The notes under the pieces were generated by a model. It made no database searches, had not been told where the DNA came from, and was given only the letters and a program-made list of their open reading frames with translations. This document shows positions 1-7,339 of a stretch of DNA of 23,688 bases, in pieces. The translations under genes and the position numbers were made by a program. How positions within the stretch are numbered: position 1 is the stretch's first letter; the number at the start of each line of letters is the position of its first letter. The stretch spans positions 1 to 23,688 of the forward strand of contig JAEZMP010000243.1 of the NCBI GenBank assembly GCA_023442215.1, in the 5' to 3' direction. This DNA comes from Pseudomonadota bacterium. GTDB lineage: Bacteria; Pseudomonadota; Alphaproteobacteria; Rhizobiales; Segnochrobactraceae.

Positions 1-270
1 TGCAATGTCGAGATCGCCAGCTATCCCGAGGGCTGGTGCGCGGAGACCACCGCCCTTGGCAAGATGGTGGCCTCGGGCGAGCGTACCGTGCGGGCGGTGC
101 TCGTGATCGGCGACGGGCCGGGGCTGACGACGCCGTGCGGCGGCTGCCGGCAGCGGCTCGCCGAGTTCGCCGGCCGCGACGTGCCGGTTCATATCGCCGA
201 TCCCGGCGGCGTGCGCGCCAGCTTCACGGTGGGCGACCTCCTGCCCCACGGCTTCGTGCTCGCCGACTGA
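1..270 (+). CDS. cdd: Cytidine deaminase, 3' part (5' end outside window)
   Basis: Frame 1 is open from the first base to the TGA at 268-270, so only the C-terminal 89 residues are present. Visible are the zinc-site and catalytic motif C-A-E (in WCAETTAL, about residues 13-20 of the fragment) and the second zinc motif PCGGC with two cysteines near residue 46. The preceding NVEIASYPEG matches the substrate-binding asparagine/glutamate stretch of the homotetrameric cytidine deaminases. The enzyme hydrolyses cytidine and deoxycytidine to uridine and deoxyuridine in the cytoplasm. It is followed on the same strand by purine nucleoside phosphorylase and thymidine phosphorylase, which use nucleosides in the same salvage route, so these are probably one transcription unit. 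The family assignment is firm; the start is not visible. Confidence 0.93.
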   Translation, partial: CNVEIASYPEGWCAETTALGKMVASGERTVRAVLVIGDGPGLTTPCGGCRQRLAEFAGRDVPVHIADPGGVRASFTVGDLLPHGFVLAD

Positions 271-387
271 GCGGCAGCGGACCGAAACCACGGCCCGGTG
301 CCCCGCATTGTTCCGGCGCCTCAAGCGTGCCGTTGGCCGCCGGTCGCATGATGCCCCGGCCGATCCGCCGCAAACATGGAAACGAAC

Positions 388-1248
388 ATGACCGAACAGC
401 CTTCCGCCGCCGCGCCATCCGCCGGTTCCGCGCACGACTGGCGCGGCCTCGCGGAGGCGGCGGCGCGCGTGGTGTCGTGGCAGCGCCCCGGCCCCTACGA
501 GGTCGCCATCGTGCTCGGATCGGGCCTCGGCCAGCTTGCCGACGCGGTGGAGGAGGCGGTGCGCGTGCCTTATGGCGACATGCCGGGCTTTCCGGGCTCT
601 GGCGTGTCCGGCCATGCCGGAACGCTCGTCGCCGGCCGGCTTTCCGGACGGCGAGTGATCGTGTTCGCCGGACGTGCCCATTTCTACGAGCACGGCGACC
701 CGCGGGCGATGCGGGTGCCGATCGCAACGGCCGCCGCGCTCGGCTGCACCAGCCTGCTCTTGACCAACGCGGCCGGCTCGACGCGCGAGGACGTCGGGCC
801 GGGCTCGTTGATGTCGATCAGCGACCACATCGCCTTCTCCGGCATCAACCCGCTCATCGGCGAGCCTTCTGATGCGCGGTTCGTCAATCTGGTCGATGCC
901 TACGACCCCGCGCTCCGGCAGACCCTCGCCGCGGCGGCGGAGCGGCTCGGACAGCCGCTCTCCGAAGGGGTCTACATGTGGTTCTCCGGCCCCGCGTTCG
1001 AGACGCCCGCGGAAATCCGCATGGCCCGCACGCTCGGCGCCGACGCGGTCGGCATGTCGACGGTGCCGGAGGTGATCCTCGCCCGCTTCATGGGCCTGAA
1101 GGTCGCCGCGCTTTCCACCATCACCAACTATGCCGCCGGCATGGTCGCGACCGGGCCTTCGCACCAGGAGACGAAGAATGTCGCTGGAAAGGCAGCCGAA
1201 CGGCTCACGGCGCTGGTGAAAGCCGCGCTGGAGGATTGGACGGCCTGA
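388..1248 (+). CDS. punA: Purine nucleoside phosphorylase (trimeric PNP/MTAP class)
   Basis: A 286-residue protein that should cleave purine (deoxy)nucleosides with phosphate to give the free base and (deoxy)ribose-1-phosphate. The phosphate loop GSGLG lies near residue 44, an HFYEHGD block near residue 100, LLLTNAAGS near 130, GPAFETPAEIR near 205 and the base-binding STITNYAAG near 250; all are hallmarks of the low-molecular-mass trimeric class rather than hexameric DeoD. Length fits (family about 270-290). An in-frame ATG at 376 would add four residues. I prefer 388 because GGA lies seven bases upstream of it, whereas 376 has no purine-rich site. The gene sits 117 bases after cdd and 131 bases before deoA. 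Inference: it feeds ribose- and deoxyribose-1-phosphate into central metabolism together with deoA. Confidence 0.92.
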   Translation: MTEQPSAAAPSAGSAHDWRGLAEAAARVVSWQRPGPYEVAIVLGSGLGQLADAVEEAVRVPYGDMPGFPGSGVSGHAGTLVAGRLSGRRVIVFAGRAHFYEHGDPRAMRVPIATAAALGCTSLLLTNAAGSTREDVGPGSLMSISDHIAFSGINPLIGEPSDARFVNLVDAYDPALRQTLAAAAERLGQPLSEGVYMWFSGPAFETPAEIRMARTLGADAVGMSTVPEVILARFMGLKVAALSTITNYAAGMVATGPSHQETKNVAGKAAERLTALVKAALEDWTA

Positions 1249-1298
1249 CGCCGCGGGGGCTTTACCTGACGATAAAAGCAGGCACTCTCACCGCAACC

Positions 1299-1355
1299 GC
1301 CGGCATCCCACGCCGGCTCGTCCCGTCAAAGCGCCGGCATCCCGCGCCGGCTCGT
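1299..1355 (+). repeat. Tandem 34-bp-spaced direct repeat in the punA-deoA spacer
   Basis: A 23-bp sequence of the form gccggc-atccc(a/g)c-gccggc-tcgt occurs at 1299-1321 and again at 1333-1355, a period of 34 bases with one mismatch. Each copy begins and ends with GCCGGC, which is self-complementary, so each copy can form a 6-bp stem with a 7-base loop, and the copies can also pair with each other. The second copy ends only 24 bases before the deoA GTG start, so the repeat would lie in the mRNA just ahead of the deoA ribosome-binding site. A REP-like or extragenic palindromic element is possible; whether it occurs elsewhere in the genome cannot be told from this window. Confidence 0.7.
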
Positions 1356-1379
1356 GCTGTCGTGCCGAGGATCGCCATC

Positions 1380-2720
1380 GTGACTTCATCCGCCGAAGCG
1401 GCCCGCCCGTTCCTGCCCCAGGAAGTGATCCGCGCCAAGCGCCAGGGCGAGCGGCTGCCGCCGCGCGACATCGCCGCGTTCGTCGCCGGCATCACCTCCG
1501 GCGCCGTGTCCGAAGGCCAGATCGCGGCGCTCGCCATGGCGATCTTCTTTCGCGGCCTCGATATCGACGAACGGGCGGCGCTGACGCTGGCGATGCGCGA
1601 TTCGGGCACGGTGCTCGACTGGTGCGACCTGCCTGGCCCCGCGCTCGACAAGCATTCGACCGGCGGCGTCGGCGATACCGTCTCACTGCTGCTCGGTCCG
1701 ATCGTCGCCGCCTGCGGCGGCTACGTGCCGATGATCTCCGGCCGCGGCCTCGGCCACACCGGCGGCACCCTCGACAAGTTCAACGCCGTTCCCGGCTATC
1801 GCGCGACGCCCGACCTCGCCACCTTCCGCCGCGTGGTGCGGGACGTGGGAACCGCCATCATCGGCCAGACCGACGATCTCGCCCCGGCGGACCGGCGCTT
1901 CTATGCCATCCGCGACGTGACGGCGACGGTCGAGACGCTCGACCTCATCACGCCTTCGATCCTGTCGAAGAAACTCGCAGCGGGGCTGCAGTCGCTGGTG
2001 CTCGACGTCAAGACCGGCTCCGGCGCGTTCATGGCCACGCTCGACGAGGCCCGTGCGCTGGCGGAAAGCCTGGTCGCCGTCGCGGTGCGGGCCGGGCTGC
2101 CGACGCGCGCGCTCGTGACCGACATGGGCGACGTGCTCGCCACCGCCGCCGGCAACGCCGTGGAGGTGCGCCTCGTGATCGACGTGCTCGCGGGCCGCGC
2201 GGCGGAAACGCGGCTGATGGCGGTGACCCGGGCGCTTTCGGCCGAGATGCTGGTGATGGGCGGGCTCGCCGCCGATCTCGCCGAGGCCGGGGACAAGGTC
2301 GACCGGGCGCTCGCCTCCGGCGCGGCCGCGGAGCGCTTCGCCCGCATGGTCGCGGCGCTCGGCGGGCCGGCCGACCTTCTGGAGCGGCCGGATGCCCATC
2401 TCGCCCGCGCGCCCGTGGTGCGTGCCGTCACGCCGGAGCGGCCGGGCATCGTCGCCGCCATCGACATGCGTGCCCTCGGCCTCGCGGTGATCGCGCTCGG
2501 CGGCGGCCGGCGGCGGCCGACCGACGCCATCGATCCCGCCGTGGGGCTGACGGACATCGCCGGACGCGGCGCGGCCGTCGGCGCCGACCGCCCGCTGTGC
2601 CTGGTCCACGCCGCCAGCGAAGCCGATGCGGATGCGGTCGCGGCCGACATCCGCGCGGCCTACACGCTGGCGGATACGGTCCCGGCCGCCGGGCCGATCG
2701 TGATCGAGCGCATCGGCTGA
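1380..2720 (+). CDS. deoA: Thymidine phosphorylase
   Basis: A 446-residue protein matching the E. coli DeoA length and architecture: an N-terminal glycosyltransferase-family-3 helical domain (about 1-70), the phosphate-binding KHSTGGVGD near residue 91, then ISGRGLGHTGGTLDK near 118, the TRD-type RDVTATVETLDLITPSIL segment, VKTGSGAF near 215 and a C-terminal pyrimidine phosphorylase domain ending in ALGGGRR...DPAVG. It splits thymidine with phosphate into thymine and 2-deoxyribose-1-phosphate. The frame is open far upstream, but the N-terminus of the family begins around FLPQEVIRAKRQG, and the GTG at 1380 has GAGG nine bases upstream. A GTG at 1362 is the alternative. The 3' neighbour, tspO, begins 110 bases on. 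Confidence 0.94.
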   Translation: MTSSAEAARPFLPQEVIRAKRQGERLPPRDIAAFVAGITSGAVSEGQIAALAMAIFFRGLDIDERAALTLAMRDSGTVLDWCDLPGPALDKHSTGGVGDTVSLLLGPIVAACGGYVPMISGRGLGHTGGTLDKFNAVPGYRATPDLATFRRVVRDVGTAIIGQTDDLAPADRRFYAIRDVTATVETLDLITPSILSKKLAAGLQSLVLDVKTGSGAFMATLDEARALAESLVAVAVRAGLPTRALVTDMGDVLATAAGNAVEVRLVIDVLAGRAAETRLMAVTRALSAEMLVMGGLAADLAEAGDKVDRALASGAAAERFARMVAALGGPADLLERPDAHLARAPVVRAVTPERPGIVAAIDMRALGLAVIALGGGRRRPTDAIDPAVGLTDIAGRGAAVGADRPLCLVHAASEADADAVAADIRAAYTLADTVPAAGPIVIERIG

Positions 2721-2830
2721 CCGGGTCTCGCGCGCCGCCGGCGGCCTGAGTTGCGGCCCGGTTGCGGCCGAAGGATCGTTCCTCCGCGCCGGGCGTTACC
2801 CCTTGCCTGAGTTCTGGTGGGAGCGGTGTG

Positions 2831-3346
2831 ATGTTTTCTTCTCGGTTCGACGAACAAAGGCCCTGGCGCCACGGCAGCCCGGTCGATTTCGCCGTGCTCG
2901 GCGGCTGTCTGGTGATGTGCTTCGCCATCGCCGCGCTCGGGGCGGCGGTGACGATGCCGGAGATCCCGACCTGGTACGCCGGGCTGCAGAAGCCGTGGTT
3001 CAACCCGCCGAACTGGGTGTTCGGGCCGGTCTGGACGATCCTCTACGCGCTGATCGCCGTCGCGCTCTGGCGGCTCATGCGTGCGCCGCCGCACCCGCTG
3101 AAGCCGCAGGCGATGACGCTGCACGGGCTGCAATTGCTGGCCAACGTGTCGTGGTCGTTCGCGTTCTTCGCCGGCCACAATCCGGGCGCGGCGCTGGTGC
3201 TGATTCTCGTGCTGATCGGCGCGCTGGTGGCGGCGATGCGCACGGGCCGCACCATCGATCCGCTGGCGAACTGGCTGCTCGCGCCCTATCTGGCCTGGGT
3301 CAGCTTCGCGGCGATCCTCAACGCGGCCATTCTGGTGCTGAACTGA
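2831..3346 (+). CDS. tspO: TspO/MBR family tryptophan-rich sensory membrane protein
   Basis: A 171-residue integral membrane protein with five hydrophobic segments (about residues 20-40, 60-80, 95-112, 118-135 and 142-165). The family signature is clear: WYAGLQKPWFNPPNWVFGPVW near residue 47 and PYLAWVSFAAILNAAI near the C-terminus. Bacterial TspO proteins bind porphyrins and related ligands and modulate tetrapyrrole-linked and stress responses; the physiological role in this organism is inferred only. The ATG at 2831 is chosen because GGGAG lies seven bases upstream (2819-2823); the frame stays open upstream to 2762 without a better site. It has a slightly long, charged N-terminus (FDEQRPWRHGS) before the first membrane segment. 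The downstream gene begins about 90 bases later and could be cotranscribed. Confidence 0.93.
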   Translation: MFSSRFDEQRPWRHGSPVDFAVLGGCLVMCFAIAALGAAVTMPEIPTWYAGLQKPWFNPPNWVFGPVWTILYALIAVALWRLMRAPPHPLKPQAMTLHGLQLLANVSWSFAFFAGHNPGAALVLILVLIGALVAAMRTGRTIDPLANWLLAPYLAWVSFAAILNAAILVLN

Positions 3347-3433
3347 TCCTCGATCCCGCGCGAATCGCGCAAGCGGCGGAGCCGCGTCGGGCGGCCTCCG
3401 TCCTCCGACCCGGAGACATGCCGTGAAAGAGAG

Positions 3434-3709
3434 ATGCCCGTGAAGAAGACATCCCTGCCGTCGTGGTGGAGTGCCGGCATGAGCATGGCGATGCTCGGCT
3501 TCGAGGCGCAGATGGTGATCGCCCAGCGAATGGCGGTGCTCGCCGCCGGCGGCCCCAAGGCGAATCGCGAGGCCCGGCGCATGGTGACGGAAAAGGTCGC
3601 CGCGGCCGGCGAAGCCATGGCCCAGATCGCGACCGGCGCCTCGCAAGGCAAGGTCGTCAACGGCTATCGCCGCAAGGTGCGGGCCAACATCCGCCGGCTG
3701 TCGAAGTGA
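3434..3709 (+). CDS. Small helical protein of a Rhizobiales-type family (often labelled 'antifreeze protein')
   Basis: A 91-residue, alanine- and methionine-rich, predicted mostly helical protein with no signal peptide. It begins with a Trp-Trp pair (LPSWWSAG), continues through a hydrophobic helix (MSMAMLGFEAQMVIAQRM), an AAGGPKANREARRMVTEKVAAAG segment that is typical of a small family in Rhizobiales, and ends in a basic tail (YRRKVRANIRRLSK). From memory that family is often auto-annotated as 'antifreeze protein' or phasin-like, without experimental support I can cite; I do not assign a function. The start is uncertain: ATG at 3434 directly abuts the purine-rich AAAGAGAG, whereas GTG at 3440 has GAGAG six bases upstream and may be the real start. 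Confidence 0.7.
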   Translation: MPVKKTSLPSWWSAGMSMAMLGFEAQMVIAQRMAVLAAGGPKANREARRMVTEKVAAAGEAMAQIATGASQGKVVNGYRRKVRANIRRLSK

Positions 3710-3784
3710 AACAAGCCGACGCGCGCATGACACGACAGCGCTTCAACGTCAAAATCTGAATTTTTTCTGGGAAGATCGTCTGGA

Positions 3785-3859
3785 TGGTGGGCGGTACAGG
3801 GATTGAACCTGTGACCTTTGCCGTGTCAAGGCAACGCTCTCCCGCTGAGCTAACCGCCC
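3785..3859 (-). tRNA. tRNA-Val, anticodon GAC
   Basis: Read on the minus strand the 75 bases fold as a complete cloverleaf: acceptor GGGCGGT pairs with ACCGCCC, D stem GCTC/GAGC, anticodon stem TTGCC/GGCAA with loop TTGACAC, five-base variable loop, and T stem ACAGG/CCTGT with loop TTCAATC. The anticodon at loop positions 34-36 is GAC, which reads valine codons. The 3' CCA is encoded (3785-3787) after discriminator A. It is a single tRNA, transcribed away from ycjX. Confidence 0.97.
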
Positions 3860-3900
3860 TCTGGCCGAAGCCGCGCCGGTGCGGAGCCGGCGAGGCAGTC

Positions 3901-3929
3901 CTATAACGGGCTTCCACCGGCCGCGCAAG
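3901..3929 (-). promoter_or_regulatory. Probable sigma-70-type promoter of tRNA-Val
   Basis: On the minus strand, CTTGCG (plus positions 3924-3929) is followed after exactly 17 bases by TTATAG (3901-3906), a good match to the alphaproteobacterial housekeeping pattern CTTGnn-17-TATAnn. The -10 box lies about 42 bases before the tRNA 5' end, giving a short leader of about 35 bases. It is the clearest AT-rich block in an otherwise very GC-rich region. Confidence 0.6.
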
Positions 3930-4041
3930 GGGCTCTCAAGCCGGAGCGCCGAGGCTGTGGAAGACATTGGCCGGCGAACATCCGCACGGACTGAAATCGA
4001 GAGGAAGGAACGGCCTCGGCGGACGAGCCGGGTGACCGAGT

Positions 4042-4209
4042 TCAGACGGCGCCGCCGGCGAGAAGCTGGGCGACGAGATCGGCGATCGGGCCGCCGACGC
4101 TGATCAGGGACACGGCGGTCGCAACCGCGATCAGGAGCGCGACGACGGCGAATTCGGCCGAGTTCGACTCGATCGCCGTGGGCTCCAGCCGGTTGACGCG
4201 GGCCTGCAT
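4042..4209 (-). CDS. Small Flp/Fap pilin-like peptide (tentative)
   Basis: A 55-residue ORF with a polar N-terminus (MQARVNRLEPTAIESNSAEF) followed by one long hydrophobic segment (about residues 20-40, AVVALLIAVATAVSLISVGG) and a short amphipathic tail (PIADLVAQLLAG). This layout, especially the A-E-F at the start of the hydrophobic helix, resembles type IVb Flp pilins, which have E-Y/F after the prepilin peptidase cleavage site. The usual glycine before the cleavage position is not evident, so processing is uncertain. ATG at 4209 is chosen because GGAG lies six bases upstream; ATG at 4224 would add five residues. No tad/cpa pilus genes are visible nearby. It may instead be an unrelated single-span membrane peptide. 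Confidence 0.5.
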   Translation of the reverse strand: MQARVNRLEPTAIESNSAEFAVVALLIAVATAVSLISVGGPIADLVAQLLAGGAV

Positions 4210-4515
4210 GCCCCTCTCCCTCATATCCCGTTGAACCATCGCGACCTCGCGGCGCATTACACATGTCGAGATCGCGGCGGCCTGAACGCACACTCGCCCG
4301 TCGACGATAGGGTGAGAATGCCAGCAACCGCTTGCCACCCGGTTAAGATGGCGTGGCGGCATCGCGGCGTTCCGGTGGCGGGAGCCGGGCGATTCCGCCG
4401 CCCGCCACAGCCCGGAAACTGGCAAAGCGCCGGTGCAGGACCTATGTGGAAGGCAGCCTTCCTCCGGCTTCGGGCGCGTCGCGCGCGATTCGGAAGGCCC
4501 GTGCCGTGCCGGCGC
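4210..4515. other. Spacer between the Flp-like ORF and ycjX
   Basis: About 300 bases between two divergently transcribed genes. It must contain the promoters of both. The frame of ycjX is open across this stretch back to 4231, but the residues it would encode (Arg/Cys/Pro-rich) do not resemble the family, so I treat it as noncoding. No convincing -35/-10 pair was seen. Confidence 0.5.
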
Positions 4516-6030
4516 ATGACCGGCTGCCAGAACGTCCGTCCTTCAGCGAGCGACCCGCCGTTGCGAACCCCGAGCCTGAGCCTGTCGAACCTCACCGGCG
4601 ATGCCCGCCTTGCGATGGAGACCCTCGCCGGCCGCGCGCGCGATCTCGCCACGCCCTCAGTCCGGCTCGGCATCACCGGGCTGTCGCGGGCGGGCAAGAC
4701 GGTGTTCATCACCGCGCTCGTCCATAACCTGCTGCACGGTGGTCGCCTGCCGCTGTTCCAGGCCGCGGCCTCCGGCCGACTTTCCGGCGTCAGGCTCGAT
4801 CCGCAGCCCGACGACGCCGTGCCGCGCTTCGATTACGAGGCCCACGTCGATGCGCTGGTCGACCGGCGGCTGTGGCCGGCGTCGACGCGCATGATCGCCG
4901 AACTCCGGCTCACGCTTTCGTACGAATCCGCCACGTTCCTCGGCCGCAATTTCGGCCGGGGCCGGCTCCACCTCGATCTCGTCGATTATCCCGGCGAGTG
5001 GCTGCTCGATCTCGCCCTGCTCGACCGCGACTATGCGGCGTGGTCGCGGGACGCCGTTTCGCGTCTCACCGCGCAGCCGTCGGGAGAGGCGAGCCAGCGC
5101 TTCCTCGCCGCGCTGAAGGAACTGCCGCCGTCCGCCGCCGAGAACGAGGCCGAGGCCCGCCGGCTGGCGGAGCTGTTCACCGCGCACCTGCGGGCCCGGC
5201 GCGCCGACCCGGAAGCGCTCGCCGCCGAACCGCCGGGCCGCTTCCTGATGCCCGGCGATCTGGAAGGCTCGCCGCTCGTGACCTTCGCGCCACTGTTTCT
5301 GGACGGGGAGCCGGCGCGCGGCAGTCTCGCCGCGATGATGGCGCGGCGTTACGAATCCTATCGCACCCATGTCGTGCGGCCGTTCTTCCGCGATCATTTC
5401 TCCCGCCTCGACCGCCAGATCGTGCTGGTCGACGCGCTGGCGGCGCTCGACCGCGGGCCGGCGGCGGTGCATGAGCTCGAACGGGTGCTGGGCGAGGTGA
5501 TGGCGGCCTTCCGCCCGGGCAAGCTCTCGTGGCTCGGCAGCCTCGTCGACCGGCGGGTGGACCGCATCCTGTTCGCCGCCACCAAGGCCGACCATCTGCA
5601 CCACCGCGACCACGACCGGCTGGAGGCGATCCTCGCCCGGCTCGTCGCCGGTGCCTCCGCGCGCGCCTCCTTCGCCGGCGCCACGGTGGACGTCGCCGCC
5701 ATCGCCGCGGTGCGCGCGACGCGGCAGGCGGTGGTGCGGCGTGGCGGCGAGCGGCTTCCCGCCATCATCGGCACGCCGATGCCGGGCGAACGCATCGACG
5801 GCGAGACCTATGACGGCGACACCGAGATCGCGCTGTTTCCCGGCGACCTGCCGGCGGACCCCGCCGCCGTGTTCGAGGCCCCCGCGAGCGCCGCGCCGCC
5901 GGGCGACCTGCGGTTCGCCCGCTTCCGCCCGCCCCGCCTGGAACGCACGCCGGACGGGCTCGGGCTGGTGCTGCCTCACATCCGCCTCGACAGGGCGCTC
6001 CAGTTCCTGATCGGAGATCGCCTCGCATGA
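4516..6030 (+). CDS. ycjX: YcjX family P-loop GTPase-like protein (DUF463)
   Basis: A protein of about 500 residues with a Walker A/G1 motif GLSRAGKTVF (near residue 53), the family block QPDDAVPRFDYEAHVDALV, a G3-like segment LDLVDYPGEWLLDL near 155, MARRYESYRTHVVRPFFRDHFSRLDRQIVLVD near 275, and a TKADHLHHRDHDRL segment (G4-like TKAD) near 355. It is a cytoplasmic nucleotide-binding protein whose E. coli homologue belongs to the PspF/stress regulon; its biochemical role is unknown. The stop overlaps the next start (ATGA at 6027-6030), so ycjX and ycjF are translationally coupled. The start is uncertain: ATG 4516 is a compromise, with GTG 4501 (GGAAGG three bases ahead) and TTG 4561 also possible; homologues usually begin close to SLSLSNLTGDAR. 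Confidence 0.92.
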   Translation: MTGCQNVRPSASDPPLRTPSLSLSNLTGDARLAMETLAGRARDLATPSVRLGITGLSRAGKTVFITALVHNLLHGGRLPLFQAAASGRLSGVRLDPQPDDAVPRFDYEAHVDALVDRRLWPASTRMIAELRLTLSYESATFLGRNFGRGRLHLDLVDYPGEWLLDLALLDRDYAAWSRDAVSRLTAQPSGEASQRFLAALKELPPSAAENEAEARRLAELFTAHLRARRADPEALAAEPPGRFLMPGDLEGSPLVTFAPLFLDGEPARGSLAAMMARRYESYRTHVVRPFFRDHFSRLDRQIVLVDALAALDRGPAAVHELERVLGEVMAAFRPGKLSWLGSLVDRRVDRILFAATKADHLHHRDHDRLEAILARLVAGASARASFAGATVDVAAIAAVRATRQAVVRRGGERLPAIIGTPMPGERIDGETYDGDTEIALFPGDLPADPAAVFEAPASAAPPGDLRFARFRPPRLERTPDGLGLVLPHIRLDRALQFLIGDRLA

Positions 6031-7139
6031 CGACCGCAGAGCGCCCTGAGGACCCCGTCCTCCGCCGCAGGCCGATGGCCTTCCGCCTCGACGAAGCCGG
6101 CCGGGTGGACTCGGACAACGGACCGGCCGCCATCGAGCCGGAGCCGGAACCGGACGACGTGCCGCAAGCCGGGCTGGAAGCGACGGCGACGGGCATCGCC
6201 CCGGCGCGGCGCCGCGGCATTCCCTGGGGCGGGCTGCTCGCGGCGGGCGTCGGCGGCCTCGTCTCGCTCGGCATCGGGCTTTCCATCGACCGGCTGATCG
6301 AGGATCTGTTCGCCCGCGCCGAATGGCTCGGCTGGGTCGCCGCGGGCCTCGCCGCGCTGGCAGTGGTGGCGACGGCCGCGATCGTCGGCCGCGAGGTCGT
6401 GTCGCTCATGCGCCTCGGCCGCATCGACCGGCTTCGACACGACGCCGAGGCCGCCGCCGCCACCGATAGCCGTCCGGCGGCGGAGGCCGTGATCGCCGAC
6501 CTCACGCGCCTGATGACGGAGCGGCCGGAAACCGCCCGCGGCCGCGCCGCGCTCAAGGGGCATCTCGACGAGGTGATCGACGGCCGCGACCTTCTGGTGC
6601 TGGCCGAGCGCGAGATCCTGAGCCCGCTCGACGCCATGGCCCGGACCCTGGTGACGGACGCCGCCAAGCGCGTCTCGGTCGTGACCGCGCTGTCGCCACG
6701 GGCATTCGTCGACATCCTGTTCGTGCTGGTTTCCTCCGCCCGGCTCATTTCCCGGCTCGCCCGGCTCTATGGCGGCCGTCCGGGCTTCGTCGGCTTCATC
6801 GCGCTCGCCCGCCATGTCATCGGCCATCTCGCCGTCACCGGCGGCATCGCGGCGGGGGATTCCATCCTGCACGAGGTGATCGGCAAGAGCCTCGCCACCC
6901 GGCTTTCCAGCCGGCTCGGCGAAGGCATCGTCAACGGCCTGATGACCGCCCGGGTCGGGCTTGCCGCCATCGACGTCTGCCGGCCGCTGCCGTTCCTGGA
7001 AGCCCGCCGGCCGCGGGTGTCGGACGTCATCGGCGAGGTCGCGAAGGTGCTTCCCTCGTCGCGCGAGGGAGAGGCGGACACGGGCCGGACGCGCCGCAAG
7101 CCCGCGCCGGGCACGCAGGATGCCGGCTCGGGCACCTGA
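6027..7139 (+). CDS. ycjF: YcjF family membrane protein (DUF697/TIGR01620)
   Basis: A 370-residue protein with an acidic, disordered N-terminal region (residues 1-60, EPEPEPDD), two membrane segments (about 66-90 and 95-120, GGLLAAGVGGLVSLGIGL and WVAAGLAALAVVATAAIVG), a helical central part, and the C-terminal DUF697 domain with conserved ISPLDAMA-like (ILSPLDAMARTLVTDAAKRVSVVTALSP) and LFVLVSSARLISRLARLYGGRPG motifs. Its start overlaps the ycjX stop by four bases. The pair is conserved across proteobacteria and is thought to act at the inner membrane in stress response; the molecular activity is not established. The tail after about residue 345 is low-complexity and charged. Confidence 0.92.
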   Translation: MTTAERPEDPVLRRRPMAFRLDEAGRVDSDNGPAAIEPEPEPDDVPQAGLEATATGIAPARRRGIPWGGLLAAGVGGLVSLGIGLSIDRLIEDLFARAEWLGWVAAGLAALAVVATAAIVGREVVSLMRLGRIDRLRHDAEAAAATDSRPAAEAVIADLTRLMTERPETARGRAALKGHLDEVIDGRDLLVLAEREILSPLDAMARTLVTDAAKRVSVVTALSPRAFVDILFVLVSSARLISRLARLYGGRPGFVGFIALARHVIGHLAVTGGIAAGDSILHEVIGKSLATRLSSRLGEGIVNGLMTARVGLAAIDVCRPLPFLEARRPRVSDVIGEVAKVLPSSREGEADTGRTRRKPAPGTQDAGSGT

Positions 7140-7162
7140 GCGGGCGCCATCGCGCAACGCGC

Positions 7163-7192
7163 GCCGCCCGGTGCACGGCCGCCCGGTGCACG
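7163..7192. repeat. Perfect 15-bp tandem duplication
   Basis: The sequence gccgcccggtgcacg is present twice head-to-tail (7163-7177 and 7178-7192), 24 bases after the ycjF stop. Each unit contains the 6-bp palindrome GTGCAC. It lies in the 200-base region that must hold the porin promoter; no clear -35/-10 pair was found there. Confidence 0.8.
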
Positions 7193-7339
7193 ATTGTCAC
7201 ACCCCGCGCCCAAGCGCCGCCGCTCCGTTCCCGGGCGCCGGGAAAGCACAGGCCTTCATTGCCACGTCATGGAGCTTCTGAGAGTGTGGCGTGGGGCTTG
7301 CGCGCTTTCGGGGGAAGCGCGGTTTTCGGCAGGTTGGGG

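Noticed and set aside
978..1379. Upstream extension of the deoA frame
   Set aside because: It overlaps the punA coding region, is rich in Arg/His, and has no counterpart in thymidine phosphorylases; GTG 1380 has a good ribosome-binding site.
3751..3766. A T6 run with a possible AAAAT/ATTTT hairpin after the small helical protein gene
   Set aside because: The stem is only five A-T pairs and too weak for an intrinsic terminator.
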